Assembly: GCA_030607875.1 (NCBI GenBank)
Contig: JAUWJD010000002.1
Span: forward strand, 1 to 64,000
Origin: Chloroflexota bacterium
GTDB lineage: Bacteria; Chloroflexota; Anaerolineae; UBA2200
Direction: 5' to 3'
Length of the DNA stretch: 64,000 bases
The notes beneath the pieces are model-generated. The model did no database searches and was not told the origin of the DNA. It saw nothing but the letters and a program-made list of their open reading frames with translations. A program made the translations under genes and the position numbers. Of the stretch, positions 26,812-35,248 are shown one piece after another. Every line of letters begins with the position of its first letter. Within the stretch, counting starts at the first letter, position 1.

Positions 26812-27504
26812 CTAGTGGAGACCCTCTACACCCAGATCCTCCCGCCCTTCACCATCCATTTCCACCATCTTGCCGGTGACGGTAAAGACCACTCGCTCGC
26901 AGATGTTGGTCACCCGGTCACCGGTGCGCTCCAGGTTATGCGCTGCCCACAGCAGATGAGTAGATTGAGTAATCGTTCGCGGGTCGGCCATGATGAAAGT
27001 AAGCAGCTCCCGATAGATCTGGTTGTAGAGAGCGTCCATCTCAGCATCTTCCTCAGGGACGGCACGAGCCAGATCTACGTCCCGCCGCACGAAAGCGTCC
27101 AATGCCTGGTGAAGCATCGACCGTGCCTTCTCTGCCATACGGGGCAGGTCAATCAGCGGCTTGATCAAGGGCTGTTTGCCAATCAACAAGGCGATCTTGG
27201 CAATACCCTTTGCATAATCGCCCATGCGCTCCAACTCGGTGGAGATTTCCAGCACCGAGGCCAAGACACGCAAGTCGCCAGCCATTGGCTGCTGCGTCGC
27301 CATGAGGATCAAAGTATCTGTCTCAATCGCAAATCGTTTCTCATTGATCGCGTGGTCCGCGATGATCAGTCGCTTTGCTGCTTCCAGATCCTGCTTCTTG
27401 AGGGTCTCCATGGACTCGATGATCGCATCCTCCACCATACTGCCCATGACCAGCAGATCACTTTGCAGGCGCTGCAGAGCCCGGTCAAACGTTTCTCGCG
27501 GCAT
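26812..27504 (-). CDS. phoU: Phosphate transport system regulator PhoU
   Basis: A 230-residue all-helical protein with the two-fold three-helix repeat of PhoU. Each repeat has its acidic metal-binding signature: MVEDAIIESMETLKKQD early on and, in the second repeat, AVPEEDAEMDALYNQIYREL. The tail EDLGVEGLH is charged. PhoU links the Pst transporter to the PhoR/PhoB kinase system and restrains phosphate uptake when phosphate is plentiful. No PhoR/PhoB pair is seen nearby. It is the last gene of the pst operon, 29 bases after pstB, and ends with TAG opposite the aor promoter. Confidence 0.95.
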   Translation of the reverse strand: MPRETFDRALQRLQSDLLVMGSMVEDAIIESMETLKKQDLEAAKRLIIADHAINEKRFAIETDTLILMATQQPMAGDLRVLASVLEISTELERMGDYAKGIAKIALLIGKQPLIKPLIDLPRMAEKARSMLHQALDAFVRRDVDLARAVPEEDAEMDALYNQIYRELLTFIMADPRTITQSTHLLWAAHNLERTGDRVTNICERVVFTVTGKMVEMDGEGREDLGVEGLH

Positions 27505-27533
27505 AATAGCTTATCCCTCCTTAACTGTCCGCT

Positions 27534-28301
27534 CTATCCAAACCTGCCCGTGATATAATCCTCAGTGCGCTTGTCCCGAGGAGTGGTGAAAATCTGCGCT
27601 GTCAGTCCGAACTCCACAAGGATCCCGGAACGGTTCTGAGTGACCCAGAAGAAGCCTGTATAGTCTGACACTCGCGCTGCCTGCTGCATATTGTGCGTGA
27701 CGATGACAATGGTGTACTTCTGCTGCAGTGTCCTCATCAGCTCTTCAATCCGCAGGGTCGCAATCGGATCAAGAGCCGAGCAGGGTTCGTCCATCAGGAT
27801 CACTTCAGGCTTGACCGCAATGACACGGGCGATGCACAGGCGCTGTTGTTGGCCCAGGGAGAGGGACAGCGCATCCTGTGCCAAATCGTCCTTGACCTCG
27901 TCCCAAAGGTCCGCCCCGCGCAAGCTATCCTCCACCATGCCTGCCAGGCTCCCGCCCTTGTCCAGTCCCAGGACACGTGGTCCGAATGCGACGTTGTCGA
28001 AAATCGATTGGGGGAAGGGGTTGGGCCGCTGAAACACCATTCCCACCCGCCGGCGCAGGGACACCACGTCCATGCCAGAAGCATAGATGTCCTCACCATC
28101 CAACAGCACTTGACCTGTCAAGCGTGCACCGGGGATGGTGTCGTTCATGCGATTGAGGCAGCGCAGGAAGGTAGATTTTCCACAGCCCGATGGCCCGATC
28201 AACGCCGTGATGTGTCTCTCCTGTATGTCCACAGACAAGTTGGACAGCGCAAGGAAATCACCGTAATAGAAGTTGATACCCTTTGCCGCGATCTTGTCCA
28301 T
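27534..28301 (-). CDS. pstB: Phosphate ABC transporter ATPase PstB, copy 1
   Basis: A 255-residue ATPase that powers the PstCA channel. Walker A is canonical (GPSGCGKST), Walker B is [13 protein letters not shown] and the H-loop is VTHNMQQA. The ABC signature is unusual: LSLGQQQ instead of LSGGQQQ (27849-27863), a substitution of the second glycine that contacts ATP in the dimer partner. It lies two bases after a second, different pstB. Since ABC ATPases work as dimers, the two copies may form a heterodimer. It ends YITGRFG, as does the other copy. Confidence 0.93.
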   Translation of the reverse strand: MDKIAAKGINFYYGDFLALSNLSVDIQERHITALIGPSGCGKSTFLRCLNRMNDTIPGARLTGQVLLDGEDIYASGMDVVSLRRRVGMVFQRPNPFPQSIFDNVAFGPRVLGLDKGGSLAGMVEDSLRGADLWDEVKDDLAQDALSLSLGQQQRLCIARVIAVKPEVILMDEPCSALDPIATLRIEELMRTLQQKYTIVIVTHNMQQAARVSDYTGFFWVTQNRSGILVEFGLTAQIFTTPRDKRTEDYITGRFG

Positions 28302-28303
28302 AG

Positions 28304-29083
28304 CTAGCCGAACCGCCCGGTTATGTAATCGTCTGTCCGCCGCTCGCGAGGAGCGGTAAACATCTCGCTGCCTCGCCCGTGTTCTACCAGTTCGCCCATC
28401 AGCATGAAAGCAGCATAGTCGGCAATTCGAGCAGCCTGCTGCACGCTGTGCGGCACAGCAACAATGGTATAGTTCTGTTTCAACCCATGAAGTGACTCTT
28501 CTACTTTGCCCGTGGAGATGGGGTCAAGCCCCGAAGTGGGTTCGTCCAGCAGCAAGACCTCCGGCTCCAAAGCCAGACTCCGCGCTATGCACAGCCGCTG
28601 CTGTTGGCCACCCGACAGCCTGTTGGCTGGATGATCCAGTCGATCCTTCACTTCGTCCCACAATGCCGCCTGGCTGAGACTGCGCCTGAGGATCTCTTCC
28701 AGACGGATGGGGTCACGCTCGCCAGCCAGCCTGGGGCCATAGAGTACATTGTCGCGCACCGTGCCCGGCAGCGGCAAGGGCAGCGCAAAGACCATTCCCA
28801 CGCGCCGCCGCAAACCGGAGACGTCAATCCCCGGCCCATAGATGTCCTGACCATCGAGCAAGATACGGCCCGACATCTGCGTTCCCTCGACCAGATCGTT
28901 CAGGCGGTTGATCAAGCGCAGCAGGGTCGTCTTGCCGCCCCCAGCAGGCCCGAACAACACGGTAATCGCCTGAGCCGGTACGTCAAGCGAGATGCTCTTC
29001 AGCGCCTGTTCGCCGCCATAGGCATAGCTGACGCTCTCAATTCGGATCTTGGGCTCTGCTTCCCTGGATAACGCTGAACTCAA
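28304..29083 (-). CDS. pstB: Phosphate ABC transporter ATPase PstB, copy 2
   Basis: A second PstB of 259 residues, about half identical to copy 1 by eye. Walker A is GPAGGGKTT, which still fits the consensus. The signature is canonical ([16 protein letters not shown]), Walker B is [13 protein letters not shown] and the switch histidine lies in VPHSVQQA rather than VTHNMQQA. The first residues extend slightly beyond the usual N-terminus. It sits between pstA (29 bases upstream) and pstB copy 1. The complementary oddities of the two copies suggest specialised partners rather than simple redundancy. Confidence 0.93.
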   Translation of the reverse strand: MSSALSREAEPKIRIESVSYAYGGEQALKSISLDVPAQAITVLFGPAGGGKTTLLRLINRLNDLVEGTQMSGRILLDGQDIYGPGIDVSGLRRRVGMVFALPLPLPGTVRDNVLYGPRLAGERDPIRLEEILRRSLSQAALWDEVKDRLDHPANRLSGGQQQRLCIARSLALEPEVLLLDEPTSGLDPISTGKVEESLHGLKQNYTIVAVPHSVQQAARIADYAAFMLMGELVEHGRGSEMFTAPRERRTDDYITGRFG

Positions 29084-29112
29084 AACAAGGTCCTCAAACT
29101 ATCACCAAGCGG

Positions 29113-29958
29113 TCACCACTGCCGCCGCTGGCGGAAACGACTGCGGATGATTGCGGCTACCAGGTTCATCGAAAGGACTACCGCCAGCAACACCAGCGCT
29201 GTGCCATACTGGATGTGCTCCGGCATGCCTGGAACCTGGGTGCTGATAACGTACAGATGATAAGGTAAAGCCATGGTTGGATCAAACGGCGAGTGGGGCA
29301 ATCGCGGCAGGTAAAAGGCCGCTACCGTGAACAGAATCGGTGCCGTCTCGCCAACGACCCGCAGCAGACCCAAGATCACGCCGGTGATAATGCCTGGCAA
29401 TGCCTGAGGCAGCACAATGTTTCGGATGCCTTGCCAGCGCGTGCCTCCCAAGCTGTAGCTGACGGTGCGAAACTCAGTTGGCACGGCACGCAACGCCTCC
29501 TCGGCAGTGCTGATAATGACGGGCAGGGTCATGATTGCCAGCGTCAGCGAGCCAGCTACGAGCGAAGTGCCGAACTGCAGGAAGAGCACAAACAGGCCCA
29601 ACCCAAACAGCCCGTACACGATGGACGGTATGCCCGCCAGATTCACAATCGCCAGGCGGATGGCACGCGTCCACCTGCTGTCGCGAGCGTATTCTGACAG
29701 GTAGATCGCTCCTCCTACGCCTATTGGAATCGACACGGCTGCCGTCCCCAGGGTGAGCAGCAGCGTGCCGACAATGGCGGGAAAGATGCCTCCAGCCTTC
29801 ATCCCGTCGCGGGGCATCGCACCTAGAAACTCCCAGTTGATGGCTCCAGCGCCACGGAGGACGATGCTGGCAACGACCAGCAGAATCGGCACCACGACGA
29901 TCAGCGCGGCCAGGCTGAGCGCGGCAAAACCAATCCGCTGCACCTGGTACCGGTTCAT
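29113..29958 (-). CDS. pstA: Phosphate ABC transporter permease PstA
   Basis: A 281-residue inner-membrane permease with six predicted helices and the coupling loop typical of the ABC-2 permease fold, seen as LGGTRWQGIRNIVLPQALPG. Early family features are GGAIYLSEYARDSRW and NLAGIPSIVYGLFGLGLF. With PstC it forms the phosphate channel. Its ATG overlaps the end of pstC by four bases (ATGA), so the two are translationally coupled. Confidence 0.95.
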   Translation of the reverse strand: MNRYQVQRIGFAALSLAALIVVVPILLVVASIVLRGAGAINWEFLGAMPRDGMKAGGIFPAIVGTLLLTLGTAAVSIPIGVGGAIYLSEYARDSRWTRAIRLAIVNLAGIPSIVYGLFGLGLFVLFLQFGTSLVAGSLTLAIMTLPVIISTAEEALRAVPTEFRTVSYSLGGTRWQGIRNIVLPQALPGIITGVILGLLRVVGETAPILFTVAAFYLPRLPHSPFDPTMALPYHLYVISTQVPGMPEHIQYGTALVLLAVVLSMNLVAAIIRSRFRQRRQW

Positions 29959-30854
29959 CGCAGGCCTCCTTTCCGTCGCTTGGTGAAAATGGCCCGGGCA
30001 GCAGTCAGATTGACGAGAAAAGTCAGCACAAACAGGGCAATCCCGATGCCGAATAGAGCATGGTAGTGGACGCTTCCCCTGGCCACCTCGCCCATTTCAG
30101 CAGCGATCGTAGCGGTCATTGTGCGCACGGGACGGAAAAGCGCATCAAGGCTCAGTGGCATTCGGGCGGCGTTGCCCGTGACCATCATCACGGCCATCGT
30201 CTCGCCGATGGCGCGGCCCATGCCCAGCATCACTGCGGTGACGATGCCGGAGTGAGCAGCCGGCACTACTACTCTCCAGATAGTCTGCCACTGCGTGGCC
30301 CCCATCGCGAGGCCCGCATCTCGGTAGCTCTTGGGTACGGCGTCCAGTGCATCCTCTGCCACGCTGATGATTGTGGGCAAGGACATATACGCCAAGATCA
30401 AGGCACCGGCAAAGGCCGTCAGGCCAGTTGGCACACCCAGGGTCTCGCGCACCATCGGCGCGATGATCGTCATCCCGAAAAAACCTAGCACCACCGAGGG
30501 AATGCCGGCCATCACCTCAATCATCGGCTTGAGAATCTCGCGTGCCCAGTTCGGTGCGACCTCACGCACAAAGACCGCCGTCGCCACGCCGAGCGGCAAG
30601 GCGATCGCTATGGCAACAACCGTGACCAACATCGAACCCAGGATCAATGGCAGCATCCCGAACAAGCCGAAGGTGGGATACCAACGCACGCCCAAAAAGT
30701 TCGCGGGCGATACCTTCAAAAAGACAGGCACGCCTTCTCGCAGCAGGAAAGAAAAGATCAGCAGCACAAAGCCAATCGTGGAAAAGCCCATCACCCGGAT
30801 GCCGGCCTCAACCACAAACTCGCCCCAATGCGTTTTCTTCGAGTCGCTCATCAT
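29955..30854 (-). CDS. pstC: Phosphate ABC transporter permease PstC
   Basis: A 299-residue permease with six helices. PstC landmarks are FLGVRWYPTFGLFGMLPLIL, VMAGIPSVVLGFFG and the coupling loop AMGATQWQTIWRVVVPAAHSG. It starts with two consecutive ATGs, the first overlapping the stop of the inserted GxxExxY gene. In a standard operon pstS would be the direct neighbour; here it is separated by the ~570-bp insertion. Confidence 0.95.
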   Translation of the reverse strand: MMSDSKKTHWGEFVVEAGIRVMGFSTIGFVLLIFSFLLREGVPVFLKVSPANFLGVRWYPTFGLFGMLPLILGSMLVTVVAIAIALPLGVATAVFVREVAPNWAREILKPMIEVMAGIPSVVLGFFGMTIIAPMVRETLGVPTGLTAFAGALILAYMSLPTIISVAEDALDAVPKSYRDAGLAMGATQWQTIWRVVVPAAHSGIVTAVMLGMGRAIGETMAVMMVTGNAARMPLSLDALFRPVRTMTATIAAEMGEVARGSVHYHALFGIGIALFVLTFLVNLTAARAIFTKRRKGGLR

Positions 30855-31375
30855 CCCTCAGTCCATTCGTCAGCGAATTTGTCAGCGGATTTAGCAGATT
30901 CAGCAGATTTGTTCTTCCGATTCTGCCAAGCGCGCAGCCGGGCCCGATAGGCTGGGCTCTGCTGCACTGAACGTGGTGGAAGCAAACGCTTGTATTGCAG
31001 GCTCCCCGCACCGAAATTGATGAAGAGAGCCACCTCCAGACCGCTAGCAGCAAGATACGAAATCGCTTGCTGCTGATGCTGCGACGACAGGCTCTCAACT
31101 GCTTTCAACTCCACAATGATGCGGTTCTCAACCAGAGAATCTAGATAGAAATCTCCCAGTACTACACCCTCATAGACAACCTGCACCGGTCTCTCCCGCT
31201 CAAACTCGATTCCCTGCCGCCCAAACTCCACAGCTAGCGCCTTCTGGTAGACAGACTCCGGGAACCCGGGGCCGAGTGTTCGGTGCACAGCCATCGCCGC
31301 TCCAATAATGCGGTAGGTCAGATCGCCGTACTCCTTCCGCACTCGATCGCCGATTCCGTCGGACTGTTTCATCAT
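30851..31375 (-). CDS. GxxExxY-family protein inserted in the pst operon
   Basis: A 174-residue soluble protein of the GxxExxY family, named for the motif seen here as GPGFPESVY. The conserved part includes YRIIGAAMAVHRTLGPG, the strand VVYEGVVLGDFYLDSLV, then VENRIIVELKAVESLSSQHQ and VALFINFGAGSLQYKRL. The ExK pair in IIVELKAVE recalls the PD-(D/E)XK nuclease fold; the biochemical role is unknown. The C-terminal NKSAESAKSADKFADEW is encoded by short degenerate repeats and falls inside the terminal inverted repeat of the element. Start at ATG 31375 is chosen by family length; 31414 is possible. It stops overlapping pstC. Confidence 0.85.
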   Translation of the reverse strand: MMKQSDGIGDRVRKEYGDLTYRIIGAAMAVHRTLGPGFPESVYQKALAVEFGRQGIEFERERPVQVVYEGVVLGDFYLDSLVENRIIVELKAVESLSSQHQQQAISYLAASGLEVALFINFGAGSLQYKRLLPPRSVQQSPAYRARLRAWQNRKNKSAESAKSADKFADEWTEG

Positions 31376-31434
31376 CACATCTGCAGCTAGTTTAATTTGC
31401 TTAATCCGCTTCATCCGCTGACTAATCTGCCGAC
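30869..31434. mobile_element. Small element: GxxExxY gene bounded by 41-bp inverted repeats
   Basis: The bases 30869-30909 and 31394-31434 are imperfect inverted copies of each other: 32 of 41 positions match, without gaps, by hand alignment. The core ATCCGCTGAC is exact. They bracket one GxxExxY gene and separate pstS from pstC, which are normally adjacent. The left repeat encodes the C-terminus of the GxxExxY protein, and the right one overlaps the last codons of pstS. No transposase is encoded, so the element would need help in trans or move by another mechanism. Confidence 0.6.
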
Positions 31435-32324
31435 TTCTCCAGCGGCACAAATCCCAGCTCCCCGACCAGCTCCTGCCCATCAGCCAATATCCAGTCCAGG
31501 TAGGCCTTCATCTGGCCGCTTGGCGATCCCGCCGTGTACATGTACAGCAGGCGCGAGATGGGATACGAGCCATCGTTCACCGTCTCCACAGAGGGCAGTA
31601 CATGGAGGCCAGTGGCATCCCTGGCCACGGCCACCACCTTCTGGTCAGGCGTCACATAGCCCAGGCCATCGTAGCCAATGGCGTTCGGGTTTTGGCGCAC
31701 CTCGACGCTGATGCCCTCAGAGGAAGGCATCAGCAATGTATTGGGCGAAAAGAGCAAATCGCTGTCCTTCTTGCCCAGCCGGATCACGTTCTCTAGGAAG
31801 TAGACATACGTCCCAGAGTTCGATTCACGGGAGAGGAGAACGATGGGCCGATCCTCCCCGCCCACCTCATGCCAATTGGTGATCTGGCCGGTGTAGATGT
31901 CCGAAATCTGCTGCAGAGTGAGTTGATCCACCGGATTGGCAGGGTTGATCACGATGGCGATAGCGTCTCGTGCTACCACGAATTCTACCGGGGAGATACC
32001 ATTGGCTTCCGCGGCAGCGACCTCCTCTGGCTTCATCCGGCGTGATGCGTTGGCGATGTCCACCGTGCCATTAATCATCGCCGCAATGCCGGTACCGGAC
32101 CCGCCGCCGGTGACCGAGATGCGTACCTCGGGGTGCGTCCGCATATACGCTTCGGCCCAGGCCAGCGCCAGGTTGACCAGCGTATCGGAGCCTTTATTCT
32201 CAATGGCTTGTCCAGCCTTGGCTGTCGATCCAGGCCCGGTCGATGGCCATGAACGGCAAGCGGGCAGCAGCCCACAGAGCGCAAGCAACAGTGTGAGCAC
32301 CGCAAGGCGATGCAGCCTTGTCAT
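31422..32324 (-). CDS. pstS: Phosphate-binding lipoprotein PstS
   Basis: A 300-residue extracytoplasmic phosphate receptor for the PstCAB transporter. The signal ends in LLPACRSW, a lipobox with the cysteine at residue 23. Ligand-site stretches are IENKGSDTLVNLALAWAEAY, ISVTGGGSGTGIAAMINGTV (phosphate-binding serine/glycine loop), LLSRESNSGTYVYF and NAIGYDGLGYV. The start is the ATG at 32324; an upstream in-frame ATG at 32342 is possible. The last codons (KSAD, then TAG) lie within the terminal repeat of the GxxExxY element, so the original C-terminus may be slightly altered. A good promoter lies about 40 bases upstream. Confidence 0.94.
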   Translation of the reverse strand: MTRLHRLAVLTLLLALCGLLPACRSWPSTGPGSTAKAGQAIENKGSDTLVNLALAWAEAYMRTHPEVRISVTGGGSGTGIAAMINGTVDIANASRRMKPEEVAAAEANGISPVEFVVARDAIAIVINPANPVDQLTLQQISDIYTGQITNWHEVGGEDRPIVLLSRESNSGTYVYFLENVIRLGKKDSDLLFSPNTLLMPSSEGISVEVRQNPNAIGYDGLGYVTPDQKVVAVARDATGLHVLPSVETVNDGSYPISRLLYMYTAGSPSGQMKAYLDWILADGQELVGELGFVPLEKSAD

Positions 32325-32364
32325 GATCTTACCAACCCTCATGAGAGAAGTGAGTTCCGCCGCT

Positions 32365-32393
32365 AGTGTACACCAGAACACATTGTGCGTCAA
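32365..32393 (-). promoter_or_regulatory. Promoter of the pst operon
   Basis: On the minus strand TTGACG (32388-32393) and TACACT (32365-32370) are 17 bases apart, just upstream of pstS. No clear Pho box was recognised. Confidence 0.55.
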
Positions 32394-32426
32394 GAACCAG
32401 GGCCTGGCTCCGCCAAAAAGCAAGCC

Positions 32427-32830
32427 AGACCCAGTCAGCGGAAATGTCAATCCCCAACTCAGCAATCGCTTCCGTGGTCAGGGGATGCACATATCCTGTT
32501 GGAGCAGCGCCGGCCAAGAGCGCCTGCCAGATCTTCAAAGTCGCGATGGGGTCCAAGGACGATGCTGGCTCATCCATCAGGATCACCTCAGGCTCCACAG
32601 CCAGCGCCCGCAATACACAGCCGCTGCTGCTGCCCGCCAGACAGGGCCAACGCCGACTTGTTCAGCCCAGCCTTCACCTCATCCCAGGGCTGCTGCACAC
32701 AAACTGCGCTCCACAATCCCATCCAGCGTAGCGCGGTCGCCGATGTTGCGGGCCAGAAAAACCAGCAGGTCATATTCTCTGGGTTTTGAGCGCAAGGGTT
32801 CTCCCCCTTACAGTACCTCACCACGGCCCA
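32427..32830 (-). pseudogene. Remnant of a third pstB joined to an arsenate-reductase scrap
   Basis: Read across three frames, the minus strand gives consecutive PstB pieces: YDLLVFLARNIGDRATLDGI, then [20 protein letters not shown], then [20 protein letters not shown]. Two frameshifts separate them and Walker A is absent. Directly after, the frame changes character to [20 protein letters not shown] followed by GIDIS. That matches the middle of low-molecular-weight-phosphatase-type arsenate reductases ([19 protein letters not shown]). So this is a decayed pstB fused to an arsC fragment, lying upstream of the pst promoter. Confidence 0.75.
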
Positions 32831-32863
32831 AATTGATGCGAAGGTCACCAGCGGACAAATGCA

Positions 32864-32896
32864 AGAACCCCGACTTCTAGGAGAAGCCGGGGTTCT
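32864..32896. terminator. Long GC-rich hairpin
   Basis: AGAACCCCGACTTCT (32864-32878) pairs with AGAAGCCGGGGTTCT (32882-32896) with one G-U wobble. It lies downstream of the flavoprotein gene (minus strand, ending 32989) and may terminate it. The same GAACCCCGGCTTCT palindrome type is common as a dispersed element in Chloroflexota and Cyanobacteria. Confidence 0.6.
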
Positions 32897-32988
32897 CAAT
32901 CACAGGATCTCTGGCAGGCCGCAGCTTGCCACACGCCGGTGCGCGCACTCAACATCATGCTGGGCCACAAGCATGCGACATCCGCTGC

Positions 32989-34359
32989 CTAGGCAGGCCT
33001 CTTCCAGCGCGAAGACAGCTTCCAGGAGTTGGCGATGGCGATCTCTGCCGCGTTCACCAACTGGTAAGCAATCGGCGAAGCCGTTAGTCCAGGATGAGTA
33101 CCGGTCTGGAAGGTCGCAATGTCGTCGGCGGTCATGCGCTGGTGAATACAAGCGCTGATGGCGTTGATCAACTCCCCGGCGCTCTTTGCCCCCGAGACCT
33201 GACCACCAAGCAGTACACGCGTCCCAGCCTCAAAGATCAGCTTCACTTTCAGTAGCTTGCCTCCTCCCATGGAGCCAGGATGGCGGTTAACGGCTTCTGC
33301 CTCGCCCACCACAATATCAAAGCCCTTGTCCTTGGCACCGGTCTCGGTCAGACCCGCTGCGCAGAACGCGGTATCACCAAGGATTGTGGAATAGACGCCA
33401 ATGACGCCCATGTTGGCGCGTCTCGCTCCGAACAGGTTTGAGCCAGCGATCCGGGCCTCCATGGTGGCTATCGACGCCAGCTTGAGTGCTGAGGGCTTGC
33501 CGTCGAAGAAAGACACCTTCTCCGCACAATCGCCGCAGGCAAAGATGTGCGGAGCGCTGGTCTGCATGTAGCGATTGACCTGGATACCCCTCGTCGGGCC
33601 CGTTTCCAGTCCCGCGTCCACCGCAAGCGCCGTGCTTGCCCTTGCACCAATACCCATGATGACGACATCAACATCTAAATCACGGCCACTGGCCAACCGC
33701 ACCTTCTCGACCGCCTTCCCACCGAGGAAACCCTCTACTTTCTCGCCGGTGAGGATCTCAATGTTCTGCGCTCTCAAGACATCCTCTGCTTTGACCGAGA
33801 ACTCGACATCATAGGTCAACTGCAGGCAGTGGCGAAGCATCTCCACAATCTTGATGTCGAGGTCGCCCAGCTTTCTGCATTCCTCAGCCAGCTCAACGCC
33901 GATGAATCCACAGCCAACGATGAGCAGATGTGAGGCCTTGGCCAGAGCCGCCTGCAGTTCCTCCAGGTGGGCAATATCCTTCTTGATGGCGTAGATCCCC
34001 TTCTTGTCCACACCAGGCAGCGGCGGCACCATAGGCACCGACCCAGTGGCGATCACCAGTCGTTCGTAGCCAATCTCCTTGCCGCCTGCCGTGGTGACCG
34101 TCTGCTTCTCCGGGTGTATGCCAGTGACCTCGTCTACCAGCCATTCAATCTTGTTCTTCTCCAATGCTGAATCTGGGATCAGGTTCATCTGGCAACCGCC
34201 CAACGTCCCGAAGATGTACGGGATACCGCAGGGAATCAGCACCTGATCTTCCTTTCTGATCACCAGAACTTTCTTCTCAGGGTAGTGTCGCCGACTGGTG
34301 ATCGCTGCCGTCAAGCCTGCAGCGCTACCTCCGATAACTACAACATCAAACTTCTCCAT
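32989..34359 (-). CDS. FAD-dependent pyridine nucleotide-disulfide oxidoreductase (CoA-disulfide reductase/NADH oxidase type)
   Basis: A 456-residue flavoprotein with an N-terminal FAD dinucleotide fold (VVVIGGSAAGLTAAITSRR) and a single redox cysteine in LIPCGIPYIFGTLGG. A second, NAD-binding Rossmann fold reads LLIVGCGFIGVELAEEC, and the FAD-ribityl motif is PHIFACGDCAEKVSF. The lone cysteine in place of a CxxxxC pair places it with CoA-disulfide reductases, NADH oxidases and coenzyme A-persulfide reductases. The last ~120 residues form the dimerisation domain. GAAGGAG lies before the ATG. It is separated from a receiver-domain gene by 67 bases. Likely roles are NADH-linked thiol or oxygen/peroxide metabolism; the substrate is not determinable. 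Confidence 0.88.
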   Translation of the reverse strand: MEKFDVVVIGGSAAGLTAAITSRRHYPEKKVLVIRKEDQVLIPCGIPYIFGTLGGCQMNLIPDSALEKNKIEWLVDEVTGIHPEKQTVTTAGGKEIGYERLVIATGSVPMVPPLPGVDKKGIYAIKKDIAHLEELQAALAKASHLLIVGCGFIGVELAEECRKLGDLDIKIVEMLRHCLQLTYDVEFSVKAEDVLRAQNIEILTGEKVEGFLGGKAVEKVRLASGRDLDVDVVIMGIGARASTALAVDAGLETGPTRGIQVNRYMQTSAPHIFACGDCAEKVSFFDGKPSALKLASIATMEARIAGSNLFGARRANMGVIGVYSTILGDTAFCAAGLTETGAKDKGFDIVVGEAEAVNRHPGSMGGGKLLKVKLIFEAGTRVLLGGQVSGAKSAGELINAISACIHQRMTADDIATFQTGTHPGLTASPIAYQLVNAAEIAIANSWKLSSRWKRPA

Positions 34360-34426
34360 TGCAATTGCTCCTTCTCCTCAAAGTGATGCGTGAATGGCCT
34401 GCCAGCCGTGCGCAATTCGCTGCCAT

Positions 34427-34807
34427 TCACTTCTCCCCGATCAGCCTGGCAATTTTGCTCAGCAAATCGTCCGGCTGGACGGGTTTCGTGATCCAGACAT
34501 CCATTGGAATATACTCATCAGTGGGAAACATCGCAGCATGTGGACTGCTGATGATGGAAGAGATCATCATGATCTTGATGCTCTTGAGCGCGGGGTCCGT
34601 TTGCATCTCGTGGGCCACGCCCACGCCATCCAGTACACTGGCCATCATCACGTCCAAGAGAACTACGTCTATTCTATCCTCCCGCATGATCCGCAACGCC
34701 TCGCCTCCATTGCTTGCACTGACGACGTCGTAACCCTCCGACGTCAAGATCGTGTGCATGATCTGCACAAAGTCGGGATCATCGTCAGCAATCAGTATCT
34801 TTGCCAC
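34427..34807 (-). CDS. Stand-alone response-regulator receiver protein
   Basis: A 126-residue CheY-like receiver. The acidic pocket is at ILIADDDPDF, the phospho-acceptor aspartate in VVLLDVMM, the switch Ser/Thr in MMISS and the conserved lysine in ITKPVQPDDLL. There is no output domain, so it acts by protein-protein interaction, for example in a phosphorelay or on a separate kinase. An insertion of ~10 residues (SSPHAAMFPTDEYIPMD) between the switch residue and the lysine is typical of a subset in Chloroflexota. The start is a GTG with AGGGGG upstream. No histidine kinase is nearby. Confidence 0.88.
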   Translation of the reverse strand: MAKILIADDDPDFVQIMHTILTSEGYDVVSASNGGEALRIMREDRIDVVLLDVMMASVLDGVGVAHEMQTDPALKSIKIMMISSIISSPHAAMFPTDEYIPMDVWITKPVQPDDLLSKIARLIGEK

Positions 34808-35134
34808 TACGTACCCCCTTCATACCTAGTTATGTCACAAACGGGATAGAGATGCGGAAACAGCGGAAAAAGGCGGAGATCGACAACAGCCGCCACGCCA
34901 GTGAATGGGCGACTCCTCTGCGCTGAAGGAAGAGAACATGCATTTACACATAGGTCAGCGTTCTCCCTGTCTCTGGGTCCTCCCAGACTGGCAGTGGGAA
35001 GCGACTAGGTGTACCCTGGATATAGCTGGGCTATAGCTGCGCTATCTTACCCAGAAACCCCTCACCCGTCAAATGCGACACTGGGCCCGCCCGTCCAAAA
35101 ACCCAACGAGCCGCAGACGGTTCTCCTCAGCGTT
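34808..35134. other. Intergenic region without recognised gene
   Basis: These 327 bases between the receiver gene (minus) and the mgtC promoter (plus) hold no plausible coding region. The only structure noticed is a short near-repeat around 35020-35045 (ATAGCTGGGCTATAGCTGCGCTAT). Confidence 0.4.
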
Positions 35135-35163
35135 TTGACAGCCATTGCCTGGTTGGATACAAT
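35135..35163 (+). promoter_or_regulatory. Near-consensus promoter of mgtC
   Basis: TTGACA (35135-35140) and TACAAT (35158-35163) are 17 bases apart. Downstream, in the ~80-base leader, lies the perfect palindrome TTGGCAATTGCCAA (35200-35213), a possible operator. Confidence 0.7.
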
Positions 35164-35248
35164 GACAACGCGAGATGTCATCATCACTCGTGGCTCTGAT
35201 TGGCAATTGCCAAGCAACCAACCGAATGCTTCGGCTAGGAGGAACTTT

